Shown here: positions 1-7,387 of the stretch, one piece after another
Layout: the number at the start of each line of letters is the position of its first letter
Position numbering within the stretch: the first letter of the stretch is position 1
Source of the DNA: an uncultured Rhodospirillales bacterium
GTDB lineage: Bacteria > Pseudomonadota > Alphaproteobacteria > Acetobacterales > Acetobacteraceae
NCBI GenBank assembly: GCA_903845065.1
Contig: CAIMWH010000026.1
Coordinates: 1 to 59,121 of the forward strand
DNA length: 59,121 bases
Direction: 5' to 3'
Made by a program: the position numbers and the translations under genes
Notes under the pieces: model-generated
Told to the model about the DNA's origin: nothing
The model's database searches: none
What the model saw: only the letters and a program-made list of their open reading frames with translations

Positions 1-85
1 CATCACCCATCACTGCGACATCCTTGAAACCGGGAACGATTCTTTCCGCTTCAAGCAACGCAAAAAACAGGCAAAATCAGGCTGA
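1..85 (+). CDS. istB: IstB-like ATP-binding protein, C-terminal end only
   Basis: The frame is open from position 2 to the TGA at 83-85 and gives the last 27 residues of an IS21 helper ATPase. The segment THHCDILETGNDSFRF is the characteristic IstB tail, followed by a short lysine-rich end. IstB stimulates transposition by the IstA transposase. The gene is cut by the window edge, so whether the full gene is intact cannot be seen. The terminal repeats start right after the stop, as in other IS21 elements. Confidence 0.8.
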   Translation, partial: ITHHCDILETGNDSFRFKQRKKQAKSG

Positions 86-140
86 CCAACTGGAAACTTT
101 TGGACGCTGTTACCTGGAAACTATTCAACGCTGATTGACA
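1..140 (+). mobile_element. Right end of an IS21-family insertion sequence
   Basis: The segment holds the end of istB followed by two imperfect direct repeats, 90-112 and 114-136, spaced 24 bp apart. Both have the form CTGGAAACT-N4/5-ACGCTG. Multiple terminal repeats of this type are the transposase binding sites of IS21 elements. The element appears to end at the CA of 139-140, because the reading frame of a cas3 gene starts at 141 on the other strand. The left end lies outside the window, so the target duplication cannot be checked. Confidence 0.8.
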
Positions 141-278
141 TGCGACTGCTGCGAGCGTCTCGGCCCCGAAGCGAGCGCCACGCTGGCCGGCACCATCTTG
201 AACTTCGGTCAGGTGCCGAGCCAGTGGCTCCCATGCCTGTTCGGGCTGATTTTCCAGACTATGGGCGTAGTAATTCAT
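141..278 (-). pseudogene. cas3: cas3 N-terminal fragment, interrupted by the IS21 element
   Basis: Read leftward from ATG 278, with GGGG 8 nt upstream, 46 codons remain. They begin MNYYAHSLENQPEQAWEPL and continue RHLTEV, which is the start of the HD nuclease domain of type I CRISPR Cas3 (YYAHS, a W-x-PL segment, then the H-L helix). The expected next element, an HDLGK-type motif, is missing: the frame runs into the IS21 terminal sequence at 140. The remainder of cas3 would lie left of the window, beyond the IS. An alternative ATG is at 284. The subtype cannot be assigned from so little sequence. I see no other cas gene and no repeat array here. Confidence 0.75.
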
Positions 279-684
279 TTTCATCACCCCATCGTGTCGA
301 GCAGGCACATACGCTATCATAATGATTCATATTTGAGGCGTCGCGGAATCCGAATATATTTGATTTGTAATCGCATCGGATCGGATAGCATCTCAAGCGT
401 GGGATATGGGCTCGAAAAAACAGATTGCCCCACAACACATGTTATCGGTTAAACGGTAATGTTCGAACAAAATAATTTGCCGCTTATCACGCCCGGTCCG
501 CGTAGTTCCGGGCTGCGTTGGGCGTTGTGCAAACGGTGTTGGATTCAACTCGACTTCTCCCCCCGCGCGAGCATTGCTGTGCACGTCACGCGCACCCTCG
601 CGACGCGGACCCTCCCGGATCGCTCCCGGGCTTTGGTCGGTGTGAGCGTTGCAATCGGTGCGGCGCCGACGGAGAACCACCGCC
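279..684. promoter_or_regulatory. Intergenic region between cas3 and the recombinase cassette
   Basis: No convincing gene is present. Positions 285-480 are clearly AT-richer than the surroundings and probably carry the cas3 promoter. An imperfect 18-bp dyad, TTATCGGTTAAACGGTAA, lies at 442-459 and matches its own reverse complement at 14 of 18 positions, so it could be an operator. From about 480 the composition switches back to high GC, which may mark the left edge of the DUF3489/recombinase cassette. No attachment site could be identified by eye. Confidence 0.4.
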
Positions 685-1236
685 ATGGCCGCCCTCAAGC
701 CCCTCTCAGACGCCCAAAAGCTGATTCTTATCAACGCCGCCGCCCACCCCGACAACGTTGTCTTCCCCCTGCCAACGGACTTTCGCGCGCGCGGCGCGGT
801 GCGGCCGAAGGTGCTGGAGGCGCTGCTCAAAAAGGGCCTCGTCACCGAGCGCCCCACCACCGACGATACCATGGTCTGGCGCCGCGACGCACGTCGTCGC
901 CGCCTCACCCTGGCCATCACCGCCACCGGCCGCGCCGCGGTCGGTCCAGCGACCGATGACACCGCCGCCCCCGTGGCGGTGGCGGCCGTCGATGCCCCTG
1001 CGACCGACGTCGCCGCCGCCCCGGCCACCGCGCCGGCCGGCAAACTCGGATCGGTCCTGTCCGCCCTGACCGCCCAGACCGGCGCCACCCTCGCGGCCCT
1101 CGTCACCCTGACCGGCTGGCTGCCCCACACCACCCGCGCCGCCCTCTGCCGCCTGCGCCAGCGCGGCTACCCCATCCGCCTGGTCGCCGCCGCCGGCAGC
1201 AAGGCCTATCACCTCGACACCCCGGGCCAGGGGTGA
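685..1236 (+). CDS. DUF3489 domain protein
   Basis: The product has 183 residues. The start at ATG 685 is chosen because GGAGAA (671-676) lies 8 nt upstream. The N-terminal half (about 1-80) resembles a winged-helix segment, beginning LSDAQKLILINAAA. A long Ala/Pro/Val linker follows. The C-terminal 60 residues are the DUF3489 helix-turn-helix-like domain, with the typical sequences ATLAALVTLTGWLPHTTRAA and RQRGYPI. Its function is not established; DNA binding is inferred from the fold. It is the first gene of a three-gene unit with DUF2924 and a serine recombinase, a conserved order in alphaproteobacteria, so it is likely an accessory factor of that mobile unit. Confidence 0.8.
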   Translation: MAALKPLSDAQKLILINAAAHPDNVVFPLPTDFRARGAVRPKVLEALLKKGLVTERPTTDDTMVWRRDARRRRLTLAITATGRAAVGPATDDTAAPVAVAAVDAPATDVAAAPATAPAGKLGSVLSALTAQTGATLAALVTLTGWLPHTTRAALCRLRQRGYPIRLVAAAGSKAYHLDTPGQG

Positions 1237-1241
1237 AGACC

Positions 1242-1745
1242 ATGTCGCGCATCACATGTGCCGACGGTGACCTCCCCACCACTCTTGCAACCCTGGAAAC
1301 CCAGGAGGTCGGCGCCCTGCGAACCACCTGGCAGCGCCTCTACCGGGACAGCCCGCCCGACCGCATCAGCCGCGACCTCCTCGCCCGCGCCATCGCCCAT
1401 CGCCTGCAGGAGGTCGCCCTCGGCGGCCTCCGACCCGCCGCCAAACGCAAGTTGGCCGCCTGGTCCGGCAGCCTCGCTGCCGGGGAGGGCCAGCAGACCC
1501 CAGCCGCCGCAGTCCGCCTCAAGCCTGGCGCAACCCTGATCCGCACCTGGCGCGGCACCACCCACACCGTCCAGATCTGCGATGACGGCTTCGAGCACCA
1601 GGGCACCCGCTACGCCTCACTCTCCCACATCGCCCAGGTCATCACCGGCACCCACTGGTCCGGCCCACGCTTCTTCGGCCTGACCCAAACGCCCCGATCC
1701 ATCACCATCGACGGAACGGAGGCGCCGCATGCGCCCGTCCGGTAA
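1242..1745 (+). CDS. DUF2924 domain protein
   Basis: The product has 167 residues. ATG 1242 is preferred because AGGGGTGAAG lies just upstream. A GTG at 1233 overlapping the DUF3489 stop is an alternative. Recognisable DUF2924 features are the EVGALRTTWQRLYRDSPP segment, the RDLLARAIAHRLQE helix, and the C-terminal block with LIRTWRG, VQICDDGFEHQGTRYASL and ITGTHWSGPRFFGL. The last block resembles a small beta-rich DNA-associated domain found next to recombinases. The biochemical function is unknown. The 3' end overlaps the recombinase start by 17 nt, so the two are probably translationally coupled. Confidence 0.85.
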   Translation: MSRITCADGDLPTTLATLETQEVGALRTTWQRLYRDSPPDRISRDLLARAIAHRLQEVALGGLRPAAKRKLAAWSGSLAAGEGQQTPAAAVRLKPGATLIRTWRGTTHTVQICDDGFEHQGTRYASLSHIAQVITGTHWSGPRFFGLTQTPRSITIDGTEAPHAPVR

Positions 1746-3480
1746 AACCAAGGCCAAGGCGGCGCCGACCCAAACCACCACCCGCCGCTGCGCCATCTAC
1801 ACCCGCAAGTCTTCCGAGGAGGGGCTCGAACAAGCCTTCAACTCCCTCGACGCCCAGCGCGAGGCCTGCGAAGCCTTCGTCCGCAGCCAGCGCCACGAGG
1901 GCTGGGTGCTGCTGCCCACCGCCTACGACGATGGCGGCATCTCCGGCGGCACCCTCGAACGCCCCGCCCTCCAGCAACTCCTCGCCGATATCCGCACCGG
2001 CAAAGTTGACCTGGTCATCGTTTATAAGGTCGACCGCCTGACCCGCTCGCTCGCCGACTTCGCCAAGATCGTCGACGTCTTTGACGCCCAGGGTGCCAGC
2101 TTCGTCTCCGTCACCCAGCAGTTCAACACCGCCACCTCCATGGGCCGTCTGACGCTGAATATGCTGCTGTCGTTCGCCCAGTTCGAACGCGAGGTCACCG
2201 GCGAGCGCATCCGCGACAAGATCGCCGCCTCCAAGCGCAAGGGCATGTGGATGGGTGGCGTTGTGCCGCTCGGCTACGACGTCCACGACCGCAAGCTGGT
2301 GATCAACCCCGCCGAGGCAGCCACCGTCACCCAGATCTTCCAGCTTTATCTGATGCTTGGCTCGGTGCGCCTGCTGCAGGAGCACCTCGCCGCCGCCGGG
2401 GTGCGCAGCAAGCTGCGGCCGGCGGTCGAGAACCCACGGATGCAAGGCGGGCAGGTGCTGGTGCGCGGCGCACTCTACTTGATGCTGCAAAACCGGCTCT
2501 ACCGCGGCGAAGTGGAGCACCAGGGCAACATCTACCCTGGCGAGCACGAGGCGTTCATCGGCCTGGAACTCTGGGACGCCGTCCAGCGCCGCCTGACCGA
2601 CAACCGGGTCGAGCAGCAATCCGGCACCCGCGCCGCCAGCCCCAGCCTGCTCACCGGGATGATCTACGATGCGGCGGGCGAGCGGCTGCTGCCGACCCAC
2701 ACGGCGAAGGGCACACGCCGCTACCGCTATTATGTTTCCAAGGCACTCCAGACCGGCGGCGCCCCATCCGCCGCCGGAATGCGCATTCCGGCCAACGACA
2801 TCGAGCGGGCGGTCACCGAACGCCTGACCCAGTTCCTGGCCGAGCGCACCGCGATCTACAATATAATCACCATGGCCATCAGCGATGGCGCCGAACAGGC
2901 CGCACTGCTCGACCGGGCGGCAGCCCTCGCCAGTGCCTGGTCCGAGCAGTCGCTCGGTGATTGCCGCGCCCTGCTGCGCCGGCTCGTCAGCCGCATCGTC
3001 GTCCACACCAACCACATCGACCTGCATCTCGACACCGCCACGCTGATCGCGACGCTGCGGGGCAGTGCGTCGCCCAGCAGCGCACCCACCGATCACCAGC
3101 CGCCCGCCGACCCGATCCTGCTGACCATCCCGGTCCGCCTGAAGCGGGCAGGGCTGGAAGTGCGGATGCTGGTGGAGGGGGCCGGCAGCGCGGCGGAGCC
3201 TGACCCGACGTTGATCAAGCTGATCCTGCGCGCGCAGCACCTGCGCGACCGTATGCTGGGCGAGCGGCTCGGTGTCGGTGAACTGGCCGCGTCCGAAGGC
3301 GTCACCACCTCTTACATCGCCCGCGTCATACGCCTCGGTTTCCTCGCCCCCGACATCGTCACCGCGATCCTCAACGGCCGCCAGCCGATCGGTCTGACCG
3401 CCAACAAACTTGCCAACGACAGCAGGCTGCCGATCGCCTGGCCCGAGCAGCGCGAGGCGCTGGGATTCGTTCGGCCCTAA
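1729..3480 (+). CDS. Large serine recombinase
   Basis: This 583-residue site-specific recombinase has the resolvase catalytic domain at about 20-165. The nucleophile is Ser28 in YTRKS, and the DRLTRS arginine motif follows near residue 105. The recombinase domain follows at about 170-290 (GVVPLGYD), then a beta-ribbon region near 310-340 beginning LLTGMIYD. That ribbon lacks the cysteine pairs usual in the zinc-ribbon of phage-type serine integrases. The C-terminus carries an HTH-like segment, LGVGELAASEGVTTSYIARV. It is the last gene of the cassette and presumably moves or once moved it. Direct substrate sites are not recognisable. Confidence 0.9.
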   Translation: MRPSGKTKAKAAPTQTTTRRCAIYTRKSSEEGLEQAFNSLDAQREACEAFVRSQRHEGWVLLPTAYDDGGISGGTLERPALQQLLADIRTGKVDLVIVYKVDRLTRSLADFAKIVDVFDAQGASFVSVTQQFNTATSMGRLTLNMLLSFAQFEREVTGERIRDKIAASKRKGMWMGGVVPLGYDVHDRKLVINPAEAATVTQIFQLYLMLGSVRLLQEHLAAAGVRSKLRPAVENPRMQGGQVLVRGALYLMLQNRLYRGEVEHQGNIYPGEHEAFIGLELWDAVQRRLTDNRVEQQSGTRAASPSLLTGMIYDAAGERLLPTHTAKGTRRYRYYVSKALQTGGAPSAAGMRIPANDIERAVTERLTQFLAERTAIYNIITMAISDGAEQAALLDRAAALASAWSEQSLGDCRALLRRLVSRIVVHTNHIDLHLDTATLIATLRGSASPSSAPTDHQPPADPILLTIPVRLKRAGLEVRMLVEGAGSAAEPDPTLIKLILRAQHLRDRMLGERLGVGELAASEGVTTSYIARVIRLGFLAPDIVTAILNGRQPIGLTANKLANDSRLPIAWPEQREALGFVRP

Positions 3481-3769
3481 CGACCCGCCCTAACTATCTG
3501 ATAACATGGCAGACCACGAACGCCCCGCCGGCCGGTGGGGCGTCTCTCGTTCATGATACGCGTTCAGGATGCGCAGACGCTTTGCCGGAACTGGTACCAT
3601 GCGAACCGCCGCTGAGAGATATTCAACGATTCCATCGCATTAAGTGGGGACCGACCGCGTCTCTGTGGACCGGCATTCAACACCATCTCCACAATGAGTC
3701 CCTCCATTTAGAGGCTTGCGGGGATTGTGCGGCGAGAGAAATATTCAATGAAATCAATAGTTTAGTCGG
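3481..3769. other. Non-coding stretch between recombinase and tRNA-Ser
   Basis: No gene is supported. The stretch contains one strong hairpin near the recombinase end (listed separately). The rest (3544-3769) is lower in GC than the flanking genes and shows no protein-like frame. It lies directly beyond the 3' end of tRNA-Ser, so it would contain any right-hand junction of the cassette. Confidence 0.5.
3520..3543 (+). terminator. Hairpin downstream of the recombinase
   Basis: A perfect 7-bp stem, ACGCCCC (3520-3526) with GGGGCGT (3537-3543), encloses a 10-nt GC-rich loop. It is followed by CTCTCGTTC, which is pyrimidine-rich but not a clean T run. It lies 39 nt after the recombinase stop and probably ends that transcript. 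Confidence 0.45.
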
Positions 3770-3859
3770 TGGCGGAAGAGGTGGGATTCGAACCCACGGT
3801 ACGCTCACACGCACGGCGGTTTTCAAGACCGCTGCCTTAAACCACTCGGCCACCCTTCC
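3770..3859 (-). tRNA. tRNA-Ser (anticodon UGA)
   Basis: Read leftward from 3859, the acceptor GGAAGGG pairs with CUCUUCC near the 3' end. The anticodon stem-loop reads GCGGUCUUGAAAACCGC with anticodon UGA. A long variable arm (GUGCGUGUGAGCGUAC) marks it as class II tRNA-Ser. The T arm contains GGUUCGAAUCC. Discriminator G73 is at 3773 and the CCA end is encoded at 3770-3772. The accessory genes at 1-3769 sit directly beyond its 3' end. Confidence 0.95.
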
Positions 3860-3934
3860 AGTGTTGCAGTCGATTATGCCATCGCGGCGCCATCGGCAAG
3901 CGGCTCCTATGGATACAGTGCCCGCTGGATCACC
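3860..3934. other. Short spacer upstream of tRNA-Ser
   Basis: This 75-bp stretch precedes the tRNA 5' end on the minus strand and would hold its promoter. It ends where the IS66-like terminal sequence GTAACCATCC starts at 3935. Nothing else is recognisable. Confidence 0.3.
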
Positions 3935-4250
3935 GTAACCATCCGGCGAGGACCGCGTAGATCTGACTTCAGGCGGCTACTGCTTCTGGTTTGTCTGGCT
4001 TTTTCCAGTTCCAGGGCAGAAGTTCGTCGAGCCGCGTGACCGGGTGGTCGTTGATGCGGGCAAGGACATCTGCGAGCCAGGCCCCGGGATCGACGTCGTT
4101 GAGTTTGGCGGTGACGATGAGCGAATAGATTGCCGCGGCGCGTTCGCCGCCACGGTCAGAGCCGGCGAACAGCCAGGCTTTGCGGCCGATGGCGACCCCG
4201 CGCAGGGCGCGTTCCCGCTCCCGCATGGCCGCGGGGACGAGTTCCATCAC
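3935..4250 (-). mobile_element. IS66-family element, right-end remnant
   Basis: The segment begins with GTAACCATCCGGCGAGG, which resembles the GTAAGC-type terminal inverted repeats of IS66 elements. It then contains the C-terminal end of the IS66 transposase. Homology to the transposase is lost at about 4225-4250, and a stop at 4257-4259 closes the frame upstream. Everything to the left of the transposase tail (tnpA, tnpB and most of tnpC) is absent, so the element is dead. Confidence 0.65.
3969..4250 (-). pseudogene. IS66 transposase (TnpC), C-terminal fragment
   Basis: About 85 residues remain. VAIGRKAWLFAGSDRGGERA, AAIYSLIVTAKLNDVDP, LADVLARINDHP and ELLPWNW are the signature of the IS66 transposase C-terminal domain. 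The DDE catalytic core is missing. The first dozen codons (4215-4250) do not match the family and are probably flanking DNA. It lies between tRNA-Ser and the mmgE/prpD gene. Confidence 0.85.
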
Positions 4251-4376
4251 GGCGGTTCACCCACCGATCCCCGCGTGCCCGCGGCGCAGGCGCGGAATAT
4301 GCGTGCGCCCGACGCGCCGTCCGACACGATCAAGGTGAAGACGCGCGATTTCCGGTAGCGACCCGCGTCAGGCCGC
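4251..4376. other. Junction sequence beside the IS66 remnant
   Basis: No complete gene is present. On the plus strand a frame ends at a TAG near 4358 with the tail DAPSDTIKVKTRDFR, which has protein-like composition and may be the end of a gene destroyed by the IS66 insertion or deletion. The upstream part of that frame runs through the IS66 sequence and is meaningless. I cannot assign the tail to a family. Confidence 0.25.
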
Positions 4377-5750
4377 TCAGGCAGCCTGCTGCGCGGCCGG
4401 CAATGGCCCCCACAGCGCGGTGATCGCCGACAGATCCGCCAGCCCGTCGAGCCTCGCGATCGCCGCCATCAGCGCCTGCGCCCGTGCCTCGCCCAGAATG
4501 GGTGACACCAGGGCGAGGAACTTGCCTTCCAGCCGCACACCCTGGGCTGCCACATCCGGCGCCGGGATACCGGCATCGTGCATGGCATGTAGCGTCGTCT
4601 GGTCCTTCAGCCGCAGGTCAAGCTCGGCCCGCGTATGCGGCCAGCCCTGCTGGAAGTCGATCACCACGCGATCACGCAAGGCGGCCAGCGCCGGGTCGGT
4701 GGCGGTTGCCGCGTTGTAGGTTTCCAGGCTGCTGGTATCGGTGCCGGCCAGCGCCATTGCCGTCGTCAACCGCATGCTGAACTTGGCTTCGAGGCCGGTC
4801 TGCGGCGCCTGGATATTGCATATCCGATCGGTCGACTGGTCCACCCGCAAGGTGATGGCGGCGATGTTGTCGGGGTCGAGGTTGTGCAGCATCCGCAGCG
4901 ACCGTGCCGTCTCGATCGGCGCATGGGTCAGGTAGCAGGCGGCGTGATACTTGAAGAGGTTGGCGCGGATATGCCAGCCGTCCGCCGGGTCGGCCAGGGC
5001 GGCTTCGGGATTGAAATCGGGCGAGTGGGTGGCGGCGAAGCCCTGCCGGCACTCGATGCTGTCCGGCCGCGCGGTGAACCCTCGGGCAGCCAGCCGGGCG
5101 GCCAGCAACCCGGCCTCGGCAGCACGCCCGGCATGCAGCGGCTTGCACATGGTGCCGAACATCGATTTCAGGCCGGCCGCCTCGGTGGCGGCAATCCCGA
5201 ACGCGTGCAGCGTCTGCTCCTCGTCCAGCCCGAGCAGATGGGCGCATGCCGCCGCCGCCCCGAACGTGCCGACGGTGCCGGTGGCATGGAAGCCGAGCCC
5301 GTCATAATGCCCCGGCGCCAACGCCCGCCCGAGCCGGCAGGCCACTTCGTAGCCGGCGGCGAACGCGGCGATGATCGCCCGCCCATCGCCGCCGCGTTCC
5401 TCGGCCAGCGCGAACACGGCAGGCATGATGGCGACCGAGGGATGGCCAGGCATCGCCATGTTCACATCGTCATAATCGAGCGCATGCGCCGCCGTGCCAT
5501 GCAGCAGTGCCGCCGCACGCACTGGCAGGCGCAGGGCGAGGCCTGGCGTGCCCGCGATCGCGCCGCCGCCCTGCCCTGCCAGTTCCTCGGCCAGGATACG
5601 CACCAGCGGGTCATCGACCCCCGCGATGGTGACACCGACGGTATCGAGCACGCACTGGCGCACCAGTGCACGGATATCCTCGGGCAGCCCGGCATAGCTG
5701 ACCGCGCGACTGCGGCGCACAAGGGCGCGGGTAAGGCCGATCTCGGTCAT
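4377..5750 (-). CDS. MmgE/PrpD family protein
   Basis: This 457-residue protein belongs to the 2-methylcitrate dehydratase/aconitate decarboxylase superfamily. Family marks are the N-terminal DTVGVTIAGVDDP, HGTAAHALDYDD with MPGHPSVAIMPA, the FHATGTVGTFGAAAA stretch, the MCKPLHAGRAAEAGLLAA helix, and FKYHAACYLTHAPIE. Members dehydrate or decarboxylate small tri- and dicarboxylates, but the substrate cannot be read from sequence. Its ATG lies 2 nt after the enoyl-CoA hydratase stop, so the two form an operon. A role in breakdown of a branched or dicarboxylic acyl compound is inferred. Confidence 0.9.
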   Translation of the reverse strand: MTEIGLTRALVRRSRAVSYAGLPEDIRALVRQCVLDTVGVTIAGVDDPLVRILAEELAGQGGGAIAGTPGLALRLPVRAAALLHGTAAHALDYDDVNMAMPGHPSVAIMPAVFALAEERGGDGRAIIAAFAAGYEVACRLGRALAPGHYDGLGFHATGTVGTFGAAAACAHLLGLDEEQTLHAFGIAATEAAGLKSMFGTMCKPLHAGRAAEAGLLAARLAARGFTARPDSIECRQGFAATHSPDFNPEAALADPADGWHIRANLFKYHAACYLTHAPIETARSLRMLHNLDPDNIAAITLRVDQSTDRICNIQAPQTGLEAKFSMRLTTAMALAGTDTSSLETYNAATATDPALAALRDRVVIDFQQGWPHTRAELDLRLKDQTTLHAMHDAGIPAPDVAAQGVRLEGKFLALVSPILGEARAQALMAAIARLDGLADLSAITALWGPLPAAQQAA

Positions 5751-5752
5751 AT

Positions 5753-6556
5753 TCAGCGCCCTTTGAAAACAGGTTTGCGTTTCTCGTTGAAGGCATTGAT
5801 CCCCTCGCGGCGATCCTCGGTTGGCACCATCCGGTTATAGGCCTCGATCTCGAACATCAGCGCGCTCGCCAGATCCATCTGCCCACCGGTGTTGACGCTG
5901 TGCTTGATTTGCCGCGTCGAAATCGGGGCGTTGTTGGCAATGCGCGTAGCGGTGGCGAGCACCTCGGCCAGCAACTGGTCCGGTGCGCACAGACGATTGA
6001 CCAGGCCCCACTGCTCCGCCTGCTCGGCGCTGAACGGCAGCCCGGTGAGCAGGATTTCCTTGGCCCGGCGCGCGCCGATCGCCCGCGGCAGCGTCTGGGT
6101 GCCGCTCGCGCCTGGCATGATGCCCAGCGTGACCTCGGTCAGCGCAAAGCGCGCCGTGCTGGAGGCATAGGCAAAGTCGCAGCACAGCACCATTTCCAAC
6201 CCGCCGGCATAGGCAGCACCGTTCACCGCCGCGATCAGCGGGATCGGGCAGGCCAGGAAGGCGCGGGTATGGCGCTCGAAAATCAGATGCTGGGCCTGCC
6301 ATTGTTCGTCGGTCATGCCCTGGCGCTGCTTGAGGTCACCGCCGCCGCAGAACGCCTTCTCCCCGGCCCCGGTCAGGATGACGCATCGAAACGCCAGCGG
6401 GTCCGCCGCCAGCCCATCGAACACGTTATGCAGGTCCAGCCCCATCTGGGTGTTCATCGCGTTGGCGACGTGCGGGCGGTTCAACGTCACCTGCAGCACG
6501 TGCTCGGCCGGCGTGGAGAGAACCAGGGTTTCGTATTCGCGTCGTTCGAAGGGCAT
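5753..6556 (-). CDS. Enoyl-CoA hydratase/isomerase family protein
   Basis: The product is a 267-residue crotonase-fold enzyme. The oxyanion-hole segments are AFCGGGDLKQRQG (near 68-80) and AAVNGAAYAGGLEMVL (near 110). The two acidic positions of hydratases are both present, in GGLEM and in LTEVTLGIMPG, so hydratase activity is plausible. The C-terminal FNEKRKPVFKGR is typical of the family. It is probably co-transcribed with the downstream MmgE/PrpD gene. The acyl-CoA substrate is unknown. Confidence 0.9.
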   Translation of the reverse strand: MPFERREYETLVLSTPAEHVLQVTLNRPHVANAMNTQMGLDLHNVFDGLAADPLAFRCVILTGAGEKAFCGGGDLKQRQGMTDEQWQAQHLIFERHTRAFLACPIPLIAAVNGAAYAGGLEMVLCCDFAYASSTARFALTEVTLGIMPGASGTQTLPRAIGARRAKEILLTGLPFSAEQAEQWGLVNRLCAPDQLLAEVLATATRIANNAPISTRQIKHSVNTGGQMDLASALMFEIEAYNRMVPTEDRREGINAFNEKRKPVFKGR

Positions 6557-6585
6557 TGGCGTTTCCGGGTGATCTTCCCGGCAGG

Positions 6586-6849
6586 CTATCGACCGGTGGC
6601 GGGGGGGTCAACGCGGCCGACCCGCCCCGCCTCGTGCAGAAAGCTATGGCCGGCGGCGGTAATGTGCACAGTCCTCACACCATCGCTCCCGCGACTAAAG
6701 CCCACCAGGCCGCGATCGACTGCCTCCTCCCATATCGGCAATCGCGGACAGGAGGTGCGCCATGCGTCAAGCACTTCCGCGTAGGGCCGCGGTGCGCGGG
6801 CGACCCATTCAACCAGGTCGGCCACCAGGGGAGAGAAGGTAGCGAGCAT
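6586..6849 (-). CDS. Conserved hypothetical protein, winged-helix-like
   Basis: This small protein has 87 residues. The start at 6849 is fixed by a near-perfect AAGGAGGT Shine-Dalgarno 5 nt upstream. It begins MLATFSPLVADLVEWVARAP, followed by a DAWRTSCPRLPIWEEAVDRG segment and a C-terminal VHITAAGHSFL. The VTxxGxxFL-like ending resembles small winged-helix regulators. Similar short proteins are common in rhizobia and relatives, but no function is known to me. It overlaps the end of the GNAT gene by 41 nt and is the last gene of the eda-kdgK unit. Confidence 0.7.
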   Translation of the reverse strand: MLATFSPLVADLVEWVARAPRPYAEVLDAWRTSCPRLPIWEEAVDRGLVGFSRGSDGVRTVHITAAGHSFLHEAGRVGRVDPPATGR

Positions 6850-7387
6850 CGGAACCTCCTTCGGATCGATGATGACGATACAGCACATGCCGGCGCAGCG
6901 TGCCTTCGAGCACCCGCGGATGGTCGAAGTCCTCCGTCGGATCACGGGTCATGCCAAGCGCCCGCATCACGGCCTGCGATGGCATATTTGCCGCGGCGGT
7001 GAAGGCAAGTATCTCCGAAAGCCCCAGACGATCATAGCCATACCCGATAGCCGCCCGAGCCGCCTCGGTGGCGTAGCCGCGGCGCCAGAACGGCGCATCC
7101 AGTGTCCATACCGCCTCGAGCCCGCCGGCGCCGGGCATCCAGTCCGGCACTCGGCTAAGGCCGACGAAGCCAATGAACGGCGCCACGCCGGGCGCCTCGA
7201 CCGCCCATATGCCAAACCCCTCGCGGGCAAAATGGGCCACCGTCCGATCGATCCAGGCATCGGATTGGGGGCGATCCCGGGTGATGCCGAAGAACCGCAT
7301 CACCTCGGGGTTGGCAGTCATCGCGGCACAGGGCGCGCGGTCGGCATCGTTCCAGGGACGCAGGATCAGACGTCCGGTTGTCAGCAT
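6809..7387 (-). CDS. GNAT family N-acetyltransferase (RimJ/RimL type)
   Basis: The product has 192 residues. It shows the TGRLILRPW opening, the IGFVGLSRVPDWMP strand pair, and the acetyl-CoA loop FWRRGYATEAARAAI. The conserved NMPSQAVMRALGM segment and LRRHVLYR end complete the fold. It would transfer an acetyl group from acetyl-CoA to an amine, either a ribosomal protein N-terminus or a small molecule. The start codon overlaps the kdgK stop (TGATG), so it is coupled to a sugar-acid pathway. The acceptor is unknown. Confidence 0.9.
   Translation of the reverse strand: MLTTGRLILRPWNDADRAPCAAMTANPEVMRFFGITRDRPQSDAWIDRTVAHFAREGFGIWAVEAPGVAPFIGFVGLSRVPDWMPGAGGLEAVWTLDAPFWRRGYATEAARAAIGYGYDRLGLSEILAFTAAANMPSQAVMRALGMTRDPTEDFDHPRVLEGTLRRHVLYRHHRSEGGSDARYLLSPGGRPG

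Noticed and set aside
1702-3240. A 512-codon frame antisense to the serine recombinase
   Set aside because: It has no recognisable domain and mirrors the codon structure of the real gene; such antisense frames are usual in high-GC DNA.
3582-3938. A 118-codon frame containing GGIRTHGTLTRTAVFKTAAL
   Set aside because: This is the well-known false translation of the antisense strand of tRNA-Ser.
1-4376. CRISPR array near the cas3 fragment
   Set aside because: No regularly spaced 28-37 bp repeats are present; the only short repeats are the IS21 terminal pair.
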